From positions 248,001-312,000 of the forward strand of contig NZ_JAOWLB010000003.1 in the NCBI RefSeq assembly GCF_025751555.1: a DNA stretch of 64,000 bases, written 5' to 3'. The stretch comes from Ruegeria aquimaris (GTDB taxonomy: Bacteria; Pseudomonadota; Alphaproteobacteria; Rhodobacterales; Rhodobacteraceae). The notes under the pieces were generated by a model, which saw nothing but the letters and a program-made list of their open reading frames with translations, searched no databases and was not told the DNA's origin. Positions 19,066 through 27,804 of this stretch are shown here, piece after piece; position 1 is the first letter of the stretch, and each line of letters starts with the position of its first letter. A program made the position numbers and the translations under genes.

Positions 19066-20393
19066 TAGCCCGGGTCGGGCGCTATGCGGCTGCCATCGGT
19101 GAACCGTGACAGGCGAAACTCCCAAGGATCGACCACCGGGGTTTCGCCGGTCGCCAGATCGGCGATCAGCCGCCCGGCGCCCGGCCCTATGCCAAATCCA
19201 TGCCCGGAGAAGCCCGTCGCGATGTAGAGGCCCGGCATCTGCTCGACATTCGAGATGACCGGAATGGCATCCGGCGTCACGTCGATCATCCCGGCCCAGC
19301 TCTGCATGATCTCCGCGCCTTCCAGCACCGGAAAGGCGTTCCGGGCCGCCGCCCAGGCATGGCGGATGTGTTTCTGCGACGGCTCGGGGTCGAGGATGCG
19401 GGTCAGTTCGAACTGGGTCACGTCGGACGGCGACCAGTGGCGTGCATAGTGTGCCTCCTCCAGCCAGCGGCCTGAAACGCGAAAACGGAGCGAGCGCCAC
19501 TCCTGCCGGAACGCGGGCAAGAAGCGGCGCGCCAAGCGAAAGCTGTCGGGCACCAAGTCAACCGTATTCTGCGTCCCGTCGGCAATGGTAAAGCCGCCAT
19601 CGGCACGGCGGCGGATGGCGAAGCGGTCCGACCAGTACGCCGTATCGGGCCCACCGTTGACCGGTGAGCTGCGAAGGACCGTATTCAGCACCTTGAGTTG
19701 CGGCAGGCAGATGTCCGCGTTACCCGCAAAGAGACGCGACCACGCACCACCCGCCAGGATGACACCGGAACAAGCCACCCTGCCCCGTTCGGTGTAGACA
19801 CCCGTGATGCGTCCCGCTTCAACATCCAGAGATCGCACCGCACAAGCGGTGAGAATCTGTGCGCCCCGGTCGCGCGCGCCCTCGGCAATCGCCGGGGCTG
19901 CCCATTGCGGCTCGGCCCGGCCGTCCTGCGGCATCAGCAGCGCCGTGCGCGGCGGATTGCGGTGGCCCGGCAGGCAGGTGGCGATCTCGCCGCCCTCAAT
20001 CATCCGCGCCTGCGTGCTCAGTCCGTCCACATGACGCGCCCAGCGTTCCAGATTTCCCGCGTCACGCCGCCCCGAGGCGGCAAACAGGATACCCGAGCGG
20101 ACAAAACCGGTGCTGCGGCCCAGCCGGGCATCCAACCCGCCCCAGATCTCCAGCGCGGCCTGCATCAGCGGAATCTCGCGCGGGTCGCGCATGCCCAACC
20201 GCACCCAGCCCCAGTTGCGCGAGCTTTGCTCAGCCCCGATCTGGCCCTTTTCACAGAGCAGGACCGATACACCCCGCTCGGCCAGCTCCAGCGCCGCCGA
20301 GACGCCGATGATGCCGCCCCCAATCACAACGACCTCGACCTGCTTGGGCAGGGCGAGGTCCGAATAGAAATCGGTTGGGCGGGGTCCGGGCAT
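19062..20393 (-). CDS. FAD-dependent oxidoreductase, DAO (DadA-like) family
   Basis: 443 residues with the N-terminal dinucleotide fold EVVVIGGGIIGVSAALELAERG and a following ERGVSVLLCEKG stretch, the FAD site of glycine/sarcosine/D-amino acid oxidases. The C-terminal GLYIATGFSGHGFGIGPGAGRLIADL motif is the second FAD-contact region of this family. Probably oxidises a secondary or D-amine. The ATG at 20393 is preferred to a TTG at 20402. It stands alone on the minus strand. Confidence 0.88.
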   Translation of the reverse strand: MPGPRPTDFYSDLALPKQVEVVVIGGGIIGVSAALELAERGVSVLLCEKGQIGAEQSSRNWGWVRLGMRDPREIPLMQAALEIWGGLDARLGRSTGFVRSGILFAASGRRDAGNLERWARHVDGLSTQARMIEGGEIATCLPGHRNPPRTALLMPQDGRAEPQWAAPAIAEGARDRGAQILTACAVRSLDVEAGRITGVYTERGRVACSGVILAGGAWSRLFAGNADICLPQLKVLNTVLRSSPVNGGPDTAYWSDRFAIRRRADGGFTIADGTQNTVDLVPDSFRLARRFLPAFRQEWRSLRFRVSGRWLEEAHYARHWSPSDVTQFELTRILDPEPSQKHIRHAWAAARNAFPVLEGAEIMQSWAGMIDVTPDAIPVISNVEQMPGLYIATGFSGHGFGIGPGAGRLIADLATGETPVVDPWEFRLSRFTDGSRIAPDPGY

Positions 20394-20506
20394 AGGGCTC
20401 AATCAATGGCGCAATCTGTGCCAGTGATGTAGCCCGACCGGCCCGGACGGAAGGGGCAAAATCGACGCGCCGGATCACATCCCGGACAGTTGTGGCAAAA
20501 CTGCAC

Positions 20507-21163
20507 TCACAGCTCGGCATCCGGGTTGCGCAGGCGTTCGTACAACCTGTCAAACGGGTCCATTTGCATCTTTTCGGGCATTCCGGTTTCGGCCTCGAAA
20601 TCTGGCAGGTACAACCCCGAAACCCAGCTTTCCGGCAAATATGACAGCCAACGCTCCATCGCCGTGGTTTGCCGTGCGGCCCAGTCTTTCAAATACTCGG
20701 CATGTCTTGGGCTAAAGCGGGAAAGCAGGCCAAATCCCTGAAGACCAATCTCGACCGAACGATCATGGCCAAGCGTGAAGTACGAGATCGCGAGGATTGC
20801 CATGAACAATCCGAAGGTGCCCAGTAACAAGAGCGGCCAACCGACCAGAATGGCCAAAACGAGAATGACCAGCGAAACCCGCCATCCCGGCGGATTGTCC
20901 AGAAAATAGCGCCACGCCGGGCCGGAAGCAGAGCGGACGGGCTGCTCCTGTTCCGAGGCCTGCTGCTCTTCGCGAAGGGTCTCCCGGACGGGGTGCAGCC
21001 GCGGGCCTAAAACGTCGCTGGCCAAGAGGGCTCGAATGGTTGCGTCGATCGTCTGATCATCGACGTCAAGTCCCTCGGACCGGATCATGTTGTCAGCGGA
21101 CAGGTGCAGCGAATGAGGCGCTTTCATTTGACTGTTCCCAAGCGAGTTCGGCTTCTTCCCCAT
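20507..21163 (-). CDS. Membrane protein of unknown function, paralogue 1 of a tandem pair
   Basis: Up to 218 residues; an ATG at 21127 (MKAPHSLHL) with GGGAA upstream is an alternative start. Layout: short polar N-terminus with an Asp/Glu-rich helix (DDQTIDATIRALLASD), a linker rich in Gln and Glu, two adjacent membrane helices (about 95-137), and a cytoplasmic-looking tail FSPRHAEYLKDWAARQTTAMERWLSYLP, then WVSGLYLPDF and MQMDPFDRLYERL. The same plan and the motifs GLYLPDF and MQxDPFxR recur in the neighbour at 21314-21871. Family not recognised. Confidence 0.75.
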   Translation of the reverse strand: MGKKPNSLGNSQMKAPHSLHLSADNMIRSEGLDVDDQTIDATIRALLASDVLGPRLHPVRETLREEQQASEQEQPVRSASGPAWRYFLDNPPGWRVSLVILVLAILVGWPLLLLGTFGLFMAILAISYFTLGHDRSVEIGLQGFGLLSRFSPRHAEYLKDWAARQTTAMERWLSYLPESWVSGLYLPDFEAETGMPEKMQMDPFDRLYERLRNPDAEL

Positions 21164-21313
21164 GTCCGCCTGGTCCAGACGGCCTTCACTGCTCGGGCAA
21201 AACCGCCACTTTTATGGTCTTCGCTTGCCTATATGGACTGTAAAAAGGCAAATCGGGCACCATTCGGGCTGAATTATGGCAGCAAAGGGAATTGTTCCGA
21301 CATTGCTCCTGGG

Positions 21314-21871
21314 TCAGATTTCGGCCTGGTCCATGCGAATTCTTTCGAACGGATCCTGCTGCATCCTGTCGGGCCTGTCTGGTGTGGGTCCAAAATCCGG
21401 CAGATAGAGCCCGGCGGTCCAACGATCCGGCAGACGCGCCAGCAGCCGCTCCAATCCGGCGACACGGCGCATTGCCCAGCGGCGCAACGCCTCTGCCTGA
21501 ACCGGGCTGAACCGGTAAAACCGGGCGAAGGCAGCCACGACGGCCCTGCAAATGCGATCATACCCCAGCGTCAGACAGGCAATCACCGGCAGCAGAATCG
21601 CAAGCCCCAACAAGGTCGGCAGCAGCCAGGGCCAACCGATCATCAGCGCCAGGGCCAGAATCGCGGCCGAGTGGCGGAACTTCGGCTGATAGCGTGGTTT
21701 GCGTTTGGTGCCGCCCTCGCCCTGTTCCCGCATTGGCACGGCGGGCGCAATCTCTGGGAGGGTCTTGCGCGGCTTGACCTTGGGCTTGGCTGCTTCTTCG
21801 CGCATAACTTCTTGAACTACCTGATCTATTTTGGCTTCGTTGAATTCGCGCGGAGGCGATTTGAGCATTTC
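21314..21871 (-). CDS. Membrane protein of unknown function, paralogue 2 of a tandem pair
   Basis: About 185 residues if translation starts at the ATG at 21871 (MLKSPPREFNEAKIDQVVQEV), chosen because AAGGGTGGAA lies before it and because it gives the same N-terminal layout as paralogue 1. The frame stays open upstream to 22024. Two membrane helices (about residues 65-105) are followed by FSPVQAEALRRWAMRRVAGLERLLARLP, WTAGLYLPDF and MQQDPFERIRM. Identity to paralogue 1 is concentrated in FSPxxAExLxxWAxRxxxxxExxLxxLP and the end. Function unknown. Confidence 0.75.
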   Translation of the reverse strand, partial: EMLKSPPREFNEAKIDQVVQEVMREEAAKPKVKPRKTLPEIAPAVPMREQGEGGTKRKPRYQPKFRHSAAILALALMIGWPWLLPTLLGLAILLPVIACLTLGYDRICRAVVAAFARFYRFSPVQAEALRRWAMRRVAGLERLLARLPDRWTAGLYLPDFGPTPDRPDRMQQDPFERIRMDQAEI

Positions 21872-22105
21872 CACCCTTTGCGGGGGGGCATTCAGAGGAT
21901 TCAACATGGCACACATCCCAGATACGAGTATCCATCGCCCTGGTTTGCGCCCGGCTTGCGGGCAAAGGGCGGTAACTTTGGCGATTTTGCCATCATCACG
22001 CACCCGACGCCCAGAAAATGTCACATTTGGGTCAAATTCGCCTCAAATCGAGTTGAGACCGGGGATAATCCCGTCTGCCCCGGCTCCATTGTTCGCATGA
22101 CGGCA

Positions 22106-23764
22106 TCAACTCGGGTCGCGCCAGCGATTCACGATGGGGTAACGCCGGTCCAGCCAGAAGGCACGCGAGGTCAGCCGGGCACCCGGGGCCGACTGAAAAC
22201 GCTTGTACTCGCTGATATAGATCAGATGCTCGACCCGGCGGGCGACGTCGCGATCGAACCCGGCGGCCACGCAATCGGCGATGGAGCCGTCCTGATCGAC
22301 CAGGATATCCAGGATCGCGTCCAGTTCGGGATAATCCGGCAGGCTGTCGCTGTCCTTCTGATCCGCGCGCAACTCGGCGCTGGGGGGCTTGTCGATGACC
22401 GAGGGCCGGATCACCTCGCCCGCAGGTCCCAGCATCCAGGGCCGGTGATTGGCGTTACGCCAGCGGCAGGTTTCGAACACCCGCGTCTTGTAGAGATCTT
22501 TGATCGGGTTATAGCCACCCGCCATGTCGCCATAGATGGTGGCGTAGCCCACCGCCACCTCGGACTTGTTGCCGGTAGTCAGCAGCATTTCGCCAAACTT
22601 GTTGCTGAGCGCCATCAGCAACAGGCCGCGCAGGCGGGATTGGATGTTCTCTTCGGTCAGGCCCGGTTCGGTCCCGGCGAAGAGCGGCGCCAGCGTATTG
22701 GTCACTGCCGCCCGGCTTTCCGAGATCGGCACATAGTCGTAGCGCACGCCCAGCGCCTGCGCCACGGCCTCGGCATCCGCCAGCGACTCGGCGCTGGTGT
22801 ATTCCGACGGCAGCATCACACAACGCACGTTTTCGGCGCCCAGCGCATCGGTGGCGATCGTCGCCACAAGCGCCGAATCCACTCCGCCGGACAGGCCCAG
22901 CAACACCTTGGCAAAGCCGGTCTTGCGCATGTAGTCGCGCAGGCTTTCGACCATCACGCGGTAGTCCTGTTCCCAGGCATCAGGCAGCGGCGCGATCTCG
23001 CCCTTGGCGATGCGCCAGCCCTCGGGCCCGCGTTCTAGGTCGACATGGGCCACGGTCTCGTCAAACACCGGCATGCGGAACGCCAGTGAACCACCGGGGT
23101 TGAGCCCAAAGGTTCCACCATCGAACACCTGATCGTCCTGACCGCCCACCATGTTGAGATAGATGAGCGGCAGCCCGGTTTCGACCACCCGCGCCACCAT
23201 TTGATTGATCCGCACATCGTATTTGTCGCGGAAATAGGGCGAACCATTGGGCACCAGCAGAAACTCGGCCCCGGTCTCGGCCAGGGTCTCGGCCACATCC
23301 TCGTGCCAGGCATCCTCGCAGATCGGGCTGCCGATGCGGGTGTTGCCAACCGAATAGGGCCCGCCCAGCGGACCGGCGTCGAAGATGCGCACCTCGTCGA
23401 ACACGGTTTCATTTGGCAGATGGGTCTTGAGCGAGCGGCTGGCGATCTTGCCACCCTTGAGGATCAGGTAGGCGTTATAGAGCTTGCCCTCCTCGACCCA
23501 GGGGCCGCCAATGGCCAGCGCCGGGCCGTCTGCGCAATCGCGGGCCAGTGTCTCGATCATCGAAATGGCGGTCTTGTGAAAAGACGGTTTCAACACCAGA
23601 TCCTGGGTGTTGTACCCAGTGATGAACATTTCAGGCAGCGCAACCAGGTCCGCCCCAGCATCGCGCCCCTGCGCCCAGGCCTGTCTGGCCTTGGCCGCAT
23701 TGCCGGCCAGATCACCGACCATCGGGTTGAGTTGCGCCAAAGTAATTCGGAAACGCCCGGCCAT
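22106..23764 (-). CDS. nadE: NAD(+) synthase, glutamine-hydrolysing
   Basis: 552-residue two-domain enzyme. Residues 1 to about 270 form a nitrilase-type glutaminase (Glu in LVALPEMFITGYNTQD, Lys in SLKTHLPNETVFDE, Cys in GSPICEDAWHED) that yields ammonia; the C-terminal part is the ATP-pyrophosphatase synthetase with the P-loop LGLSGGVDSALVA. It amidates deamido-NAD to NAD, completing the pathway of nadD at 2330. The ATG at 23764 follows AGGGCAAT. Divergent from the MORN gene, single-gene unit as far as can be seen. Confidence 0.96.
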   Translation of the reverse strand: MAGRFRITLAQLNPMVGDLAGNAAKARQAWAQGRDAGADLVALPEMFITGYNTQDLVLKPSFHKTAISMIETLARDCADGPALAIGGPWVEEGKLYNAYLILKGGKIASRSLKTHLPNETVFDEVRIFDAGPLGGPYSVGNTRIGSPICEDAWHEDVAETLAETGAEFLLVPNGSPYFRDKYDVRINQMVARVVETGLPLIYLNMVGGQDDQVFDGGTFGLNPGGSLAFRMPVFDETVAHVDLERGPEGWRIAKGEIAPLPDAWEQDYRVMVESLRDYMRKTGFAKVLLGLSGGVDSALVATIATDALGAENVRCVMLPSEYTSAESLADAEAVAQALGVRYDYVPISESRAAVTNTLAPLFAGTEPGLTEENIQSRLRGLLLMALSNKFGEMLLTTGNKSEVAVGYATIYGDMAGGYNPIKDLYKTRVFETCRWRNANHRPWMLGPAGEVIRPSVIDKPPSAELRADQKDSDSLPDYPELDAILDILVDQDGSIADCVAAGFDRDVARRVEHLIYISEYKRFQSAPGARLTSRAFWLDRRYPIVNRWRDPS

Positions 23765-23923
23765 ATTGCCCTCTCAGCCTGTCCCTCGGATAGCCGATTT
23801 ACCAGATCGACGCGCGAGGGAAAGCCAAATGCGCCAAAAGACATTGCTCCTGCCCTTAGCCTGCCGTAATTTTGCCGTGCCGCACAGCATCAGACGGCCG
23901 ACAAGGCAGACAGAGGCACAGGA

Positions 23924-25345
23924 ATGACCAGAATCCCCAGACGTATCGCTTTCGTTGTGGCGATAGCTGTTTCACAGGCTGCATTTGCGCAGGACGTGCA
24001 GGTCCTGACGACGCAGGATGATATCGGGGGCGTCTACGAGGGCACGTTTCGGGGCGGGCTCCAGCACGGGACCGGTACATACCGGTTGCCCAACGGCTAT
24101 GAATACGCGGGCGAGTGGGTCGACGGAGAAATCCGCGGCCGGGGTGTCGCGCGGTTTCCGAACGGGTCTGTCTACGAAGGGCAGTTTGCCAAGGGCAAAC
24201 CCGAAGGCATGGGCAAGATCACCTTTTCCGACGGCGGCACCTATGAGGGCGAGTGGAGCGACGGCGTCATCAATGGCCAGGGTGTCGCCACCTATGCCAA
24301 CGGTGTCCGCTACGAAGGCGGCTTTCGCGACGCGAAACACCACGGCAAAGGCGTGATGCAAAGCCCCGGCGGTTATGTTTATGACGGCGACTGGGTGGAT
24401 GGCGAAAAAGAGGGGATGGGCAAGATCACCTATCCCGACGGCGCGATCTACGAAGGTCAGATTCTGGCGGGTCAACGCCACGGGGACGGCAAGCTGACCT
24501 TGCCCGATGGGCTGGTCTATGTCGGACTCTGGGCCGATGGCCAGATCAACGGGACCGGAACCCTGACACAAGCGAATGGCGACGTCTACGAAGGCGAACT
24601 GGTCGCTGGGCGCCGTCAGGGAATGGGCAAGGTCATCTATGCCAACGGCGATGTCTATGAAGGCCAGTTCGCCGATGACCGGCGCGAGGGAAAGGGCACC
24701 TTCACCGGCACCGACGGCTATGTCTACACCGGCGACTGGGTGGCCGGGCAGATCGAAGGCCAAGGACGTGTGACCTATCCCGACGGGTCGGTCTACGAAG
24801 GCAACTTCCGCACCGACCTGGCGGATGGCCAGGGCAAGATTACCTATCCTGACGGATCGAGCTATGAGGGCGATTGGGTCGCCGGCGTGATCGAGGGCAC
24901 GGGCACCGCCACCTATGCCAACGGCATTGTGTACCAGGGCGAGTTCAAGAATGCGCGCAACCATGGTCAGGGCATCATGACCTATGCCGATGGATATCGC
25001 TATGAAGGTGGCTGGCAGGATGGCGTTCGCCATGGCCAGGGCAAGGCGACCTATCCGGATGGTTCGGTCTATACCGGCCAATATGTGAACGGGCAGCGCG
25101 AGGGTGATGGCGAAATCGTTATGGCGGACGGGTTCCGTTACAAGGGCCAGTGGGAAGGCGGCAAGATCAGCGGCCTGGGCGTGGCCACCTATGCCAATGG
25201 CGATGTCTACGAGGGCCATTTCCGCAATGGCAAGCGTCAGGGAGAAGGCACAATGAAGTATGCCAGTGGCCAGGAAGAGACCGGCAACTGGGACAATGGT
25301 GCGCTGAATCGCGGAGAGACGGCGCCTGCCGCGTCGGACGGCTAG
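23924..25345 (+). CDS. Exported MORN-repeat protein with 19 units of 23 residues
   Basis: 473 residues: a Sec signal peptide MTRIPRRIAFVVAIAVSQAAFAQ, a short linker, and from residue 37 to the last residue an uninterrupted series of 19 MORN units, each exactly 23 residues, pattern xYEGxWxxGxxxGxGxxTYxDGx; the last unit is degenerate. Units with Trp alternate with units with Phe/Tyr/Leu, except for a phase slip at units 9-10. Units 1-9 resemble units 10-18 in order, so a 9-unit block (207 residues) seems to have duplicated. MORN sheets bind lipid or proteins elsewhere; in the bacterial envelope the role is unknown. Shares its stop tetranucleotide CTAG with the convergent photolyase gene. Confidence 0.92.
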   Translation: MTRIPRRIAFVVAIAVSQAAFAQDVQVLTTQDDIGGVYEGTFRGGLQHGTGTYRLPNGYEYAGEWVDGEIRGRGVARFPNGSVYEGQFAKGKPEGMGKITFSDGGTYEGEWSDGVINGQGVATYANGVRYEGGFRDAKHHGKGVMQSPGGYVYDGDWVDGEKEGMGKITYPDGAIYEGQILAGQRHGDGKLTLPDGLVYVGLWADGQINGTGTLTQANGDVYEGELVAGRRQGMGKVIYANGDVYEGQFADDRREGKGTFTGTDGYVYTGDWVAGQIEGQGRVTYPDGSVYEGNFRTDLADGQGKITYPDGSSYEGDWVAGVIEGTGTATYANGIVYQGEFKNARNHGQGIMTYADGYRYEGGWQDGVRHGQGKATYPDGSVYTGQYVNGQREGDGEIVMADGFRYKGQWEGGKISGLGVATYANGDVYEGHFRNGKRQGEGTMKYASGQEETGNWDNGALNRGETAPAASDG

Positions 25346-26868
25346 ACCGTTTCACCCGCCTCCAGTCTTGAGAGAAACGTATCGGCGTCGGCAAGAACCG
25401 TTTGCCGCTGCGTGTCCTCCATCCGATCCCATGTCCGATACATGTTGCCCATTCTGGGATTGTCGGAAAACCGGTCGCGATGCCTGTCAAGGAAATGCCA
25501 GTAGAGCAGGTTGAAAGGGCACGCCTGCGCACCTGTTCTGGCCTTTACGTCATAGGAACATTGGCTGCAGTAGTCTGACATCCTGTTGATGTAAGAACCG
25601 CTCGATACATAGGGTTTGGAGGCAACGACGCCACCATCGGAAAACTGGCTCATGCCCAGCGTGTTGGGGGCCTCGACCCATTCGAAAGCATCGGCATAGA
25701 CCGCCAGATACCATTCGTGAACTTTCTGCGGGTCCACGCCCGCAAGCAGGGCAAAGTTGCCCGTGACCATCAGGCGCTGGATGTGATGGGCATAGGCCTC
25801 CTCCCTTGTCTGCGAAACCGCCTCGGCCATGCAATGCATGCGCGTTTTCGCCCCCCAATAGAGCGGCGGCAAATCGCGATGATGGTCCAGCAGGTTGCGC
25901 GAAGTGTACTCTGGACCTTCAAGAAAATAGATGCCGCGCACGAATTCCCGCCAGCCGATAATCTGCCTGATGAAGCCCTCGGCACAGTTTAGCGGAACCC
26001 TCCCCTGCTGCCAGGCCGCCTCGGCGGCACGGCAAACCTCCAAAGGTTCCAGCAAGCCAATGTTCAAATAGTGTGAAATGACCGCATGGTAGAGAAACCG
26101 CTGCCCCGACAGCATCGCGTCCTGATAGTCTCCGAACAGCGGCAGGGCCTGTGATATGAAATGATCCAGCGCCAAGTGCGCCTGAGCGCGGTCGGTTGCA
26201 AACCAGAAAGGATGCAAGCTGCCGAAGTTCAGGCCAAACCTGTCTGCGACGAGAGCCAGAACCTCTTGGGTAATCGCGTCGGGTTCAAATCGCATGGGAG
26301 CGGGGAAAGCCGGGTCTGTCGGCGGTCCTTTTCGGTTTTCCGTGTCGTAGTTCCATTTCCCGCCGGCCGGTCGATCGCCTTCCATCAACAGGCCGGTTTT
26401 GCGCCTCATGTCGCGATAGAACCATTCCATGCGCAACTGTTTACGCCCTCTGGCCCAGCGCCGAAAGTCGGAACCCCGGGATACAAACCGTTCATCCGGC
26501 AGGAACCGCACGGTCAGGGGCAAATCTCGTAGTGATGTGATCAGGCGCCACTCCCCCGGTGTGGTCACAAGAACCTCACCCGAACCGTTCTCGTCAGCCC
26601 GGCGCAAGAGTTCTGCGGGTATCGACCCAGCGTTTTCCGGATCATCCAACCGCGTATAGGCCACGGTCCAGCCCAGGGCGCGCAGCCTGATGGCGAATTT
26701 GCGCATGGCGGTCAGAACCAAAGCGATCTTCTTTGGGTGATGGCGGACATAATCCGTTTCGGCAGCCACCTCGGCCATGACGACAAGATCATTGGCCTTG
26801 TCCCCCGACGCAAGCGCCGACAAGCTTTCGCTCAGTTGATCTCCCAACACCAGGACAAGCCGGGTCAC
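25342..26868 (-). CDS. FeS-type bacterial cryptochrome/(6-4) photolyase (PhrB/CryB group)
   Basis: 508-residue flavoprotein of the FeS-BCP group, light-driven repair of (6-4) photoproducts or a light sensor. N-terminal fold starts MTRLVLVLGDQLSESLSAL. Four Cys at residues 346, 434, 437 and 450 have exactly the spacing of the [4Fe-4S] ligands of Agrobacterium PhrB (350, 438, 441, 454), and AYAHHIQRLMVTGNFALLAG matches its conserved His region. The gene overlaps the upstream SDR gene by 4 bases, so both are translated from one message. Repair versus signalling cannot be settled here. Confidence 0.93.
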   Translation of the reverse strand: MTRLVLVLGDQLSESLSALASGDKANDLVVMAEVAAETDYVRHHPKKIALVLTAMRKFAIRLRALGWTVAYTRLDDPENAGSIPAELLRRADENGSGEVLVTTPGEWRLITSLRDLPLTVRFLPDERFVSRGSDFRRWARGRKQLRMEWFYRDMRRKTGLLMEGDRPAGGKWNYDTENRKGPPTDPAFPAPMRFEPDAITQEVLALVADRFGLNFGSLHPFWFATDRAQAHLALDHFISQALPLFGDYQDAMLSGQRFLYHAVISHYLNIGLLEPLEVCRAAEAAWQQGRVPLNCAEGFIRQIIGWREFVRGIYFLEGPEYTSRNLLDHHRDLPPLYWGAKTRMHCMAEAVSQTREEAYAHHIQRLMVTGNFALLAGVDPQKVHEWYLAVYADAFEWVEAPNTLGMSQFSDGGVVASKPYVSSGSYINRMSDYCSQCSYDVKARTGAQACPFNLLYWHFLDRHRDRFSDNPRMGNMYRTWDRMEDTQRQTVLADADTFLSRLEAGETV

Positions 26869-27530
26869 CAGGGGATTTCCTTTCCTGCCCAGTCAAAGAA
26901 CCCACCGGTTTGTGCGGGCGTCAGGTCGTCGATCACCCGCAGAAGGTTCGAGGCCGCCTGATCTGGTGAAACAGCGGGATGACGGCCCAGATAACGCTCG
27001 GTAAACGCCGTCGCCACAGTGCCGGGATGCAGTGCGACGCATATGGCCTGCTTGTGGCTTCGCGCCAGTTCGATGGCGCCGGATCGGACGATCTGGTTCA
27101 GCGCTGCCTTTGCCGCCCGGTAACTGACCCACCCCCCCAAACGGTTGTCTTCAATGGACCCGACCCGGGCCGAGAGAACAGCGAAGACGGCGCGGCGATC
27201 CCGGGGCAGGAGCCGTGACACCTGACGCAGCACAAGAGCCGGACCAACTGCGTTCAGCGCGAACTGATCGAGCATGGCGCGCGCCGAAATGGCACGGAGC
27301 GATTTTTCGGGCCTATTGCCATCGATTTCCAATGCCCCGGTGGCCACAAAGACAAGTTGGAAAGGACCATCCAGCCTCGACAGTCTCGTTTCGACAGCAT
27401 TTTCGTCGGTGAGGTCGAACCCGTCGGTTGAGCGGGATAGTCGGGTGACCATCACCGTCTGCCGATCGAGATGCGCCGCGATCGCAGCACCGATCCCGCC
27501 CGAGGCCCCTATGACAAGCGCTTTTTCCAT
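26865..27530 (-). CDS. Short-chain dehydrogenase/reductase, coupled to the photolyase gene
   Basis: 221 residues with the SDR cofactor motif VIGASGGIGAAIAAHL at the N-terminus, an NAVGP segment in the position of NNAG, and the catalytic YRAAK (YxxxK) in GWVSYRAAKAALNQIV. The short length and a D/F-rich N-terminal half resemble CsgA-like SDRs. Substrate unknown. It overlaps the photolyase gene by ATGA, a pairing that suggests a joint function in light or stress response. Its start at 27530 is 109 bases from the leuA leader start on the opposite strand. Confidence 0.87.
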   Translation of the reverse strand: MEKALVIGASGGIGAAIAAHLDRQTVMVTRLSRSTDGFDLTDENAVETRLSRLDGPFQLVFVATGALEIDGNRPEKSLRAISARAMLDQFALNAVGPALVLRQVSRLLPRDRRAVFAVLSARVGSIEDNRLGGWVSYRAAKAALNQIVRSGAIELARSHKQAICVALHPGTVATAFTERYLGRHPAVSPDQAASNLLRVIDDLTPAQTGGFFDWAGKEIPW

Positions 27531-27603
27531 GTCACGTCAGCTAGCGGGAAATGAATCGTGATCAACATGAGAGATCAGAGTTTCAACCGTGGCATTTTCG
27601 CTC

Positions 27604-27631
27604 TTTCCATTCACGATGCGGCCTGTATAAC
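27604..27631 (+). promoter_or_regulatory. Candidate promoter of the leuA leader
   Basis: TTTCCA (27604-27609), 16 bases, TATAAC (27626-27631). The predicted start of transcription falls near 27638-27640, which is the A of the leader peptide ATG. That would make the leader message leaderless. The -35 element is weak, so this is a prediction. Confidence 0.55.
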
Positions 27632-27639
27632 CTTTTGTC

Positions 27640-27726
27640 ATGATCAACCGCGCAGATATCCCTTTGACCGGCACCGCCATTCGTGGCGGCGATCTGCGTG
27701 GTCTACTGATCCTAATCCGCCTCTGA
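27640..27726 (+). CDS. leuL: leuA leader peptide (28 residues)
   Basis: The reading frame from the ATG at 27640 codes 28 residues ending GLLILIRL followed by TGA. Four of the last seven residues are Leu and two are Ile, and two of the four Leu codons are CTA, a codon that should be rare in such GC-rich DNA. It lies directly before leuA and its last codons form the left arm of a 10-bp hairpin (27720-27755). This is the arrangement of an amino-acid attenuator, in which ribosomes short of Leu-tRNA stall in the leader and relieve repression. No ribosome binding site precedes the ATG. Too short for routine gene finding; the call rests on context. Confidence 0.78.
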   Translation: MINRADIPLTGTAIRGGDLRGLLILIRL

Positions 27727-27772
27727 GCGTGCCCTTCGGCGCGCCCGCTCAGAGGAGGAGGCTTGCGCGCCA
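27720..27772 (+). promoter_or_regulatory. Attenuator RNA structure before leuA
   Basis: Stem 1 pairs CCTCTGAGCG (27720-27729) with CGCTCAGAGG (27746-27755). Alternative stem 2 pairs GGCGCGC (27738-27744) with GCGCGCC (27766-27772); the two cannot form together in one flat structure. The Leu codons and stop of the leader overlap the left arm of stem 1. No U-run follows, so the block may be translational (AGGAGGAGG at 27753-27761 lies at the end of stem 1) or Rho-dependent rather than a classical terminator. Confidence 0.6.
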
Positions 27773-27804
27773 TTTGGCTTAGGACAGATACGAAAGTTAC
27801 CGAC

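Noticed and set aside
25342-25345. CTAG shared stop codons at convergent gene ends (also 43357-43360, and a similar case at 19062-19065)
   Set aside because: Real overlaps, but CTAG is a simple way for convergent genes to abut, so no special mechanism is needed.
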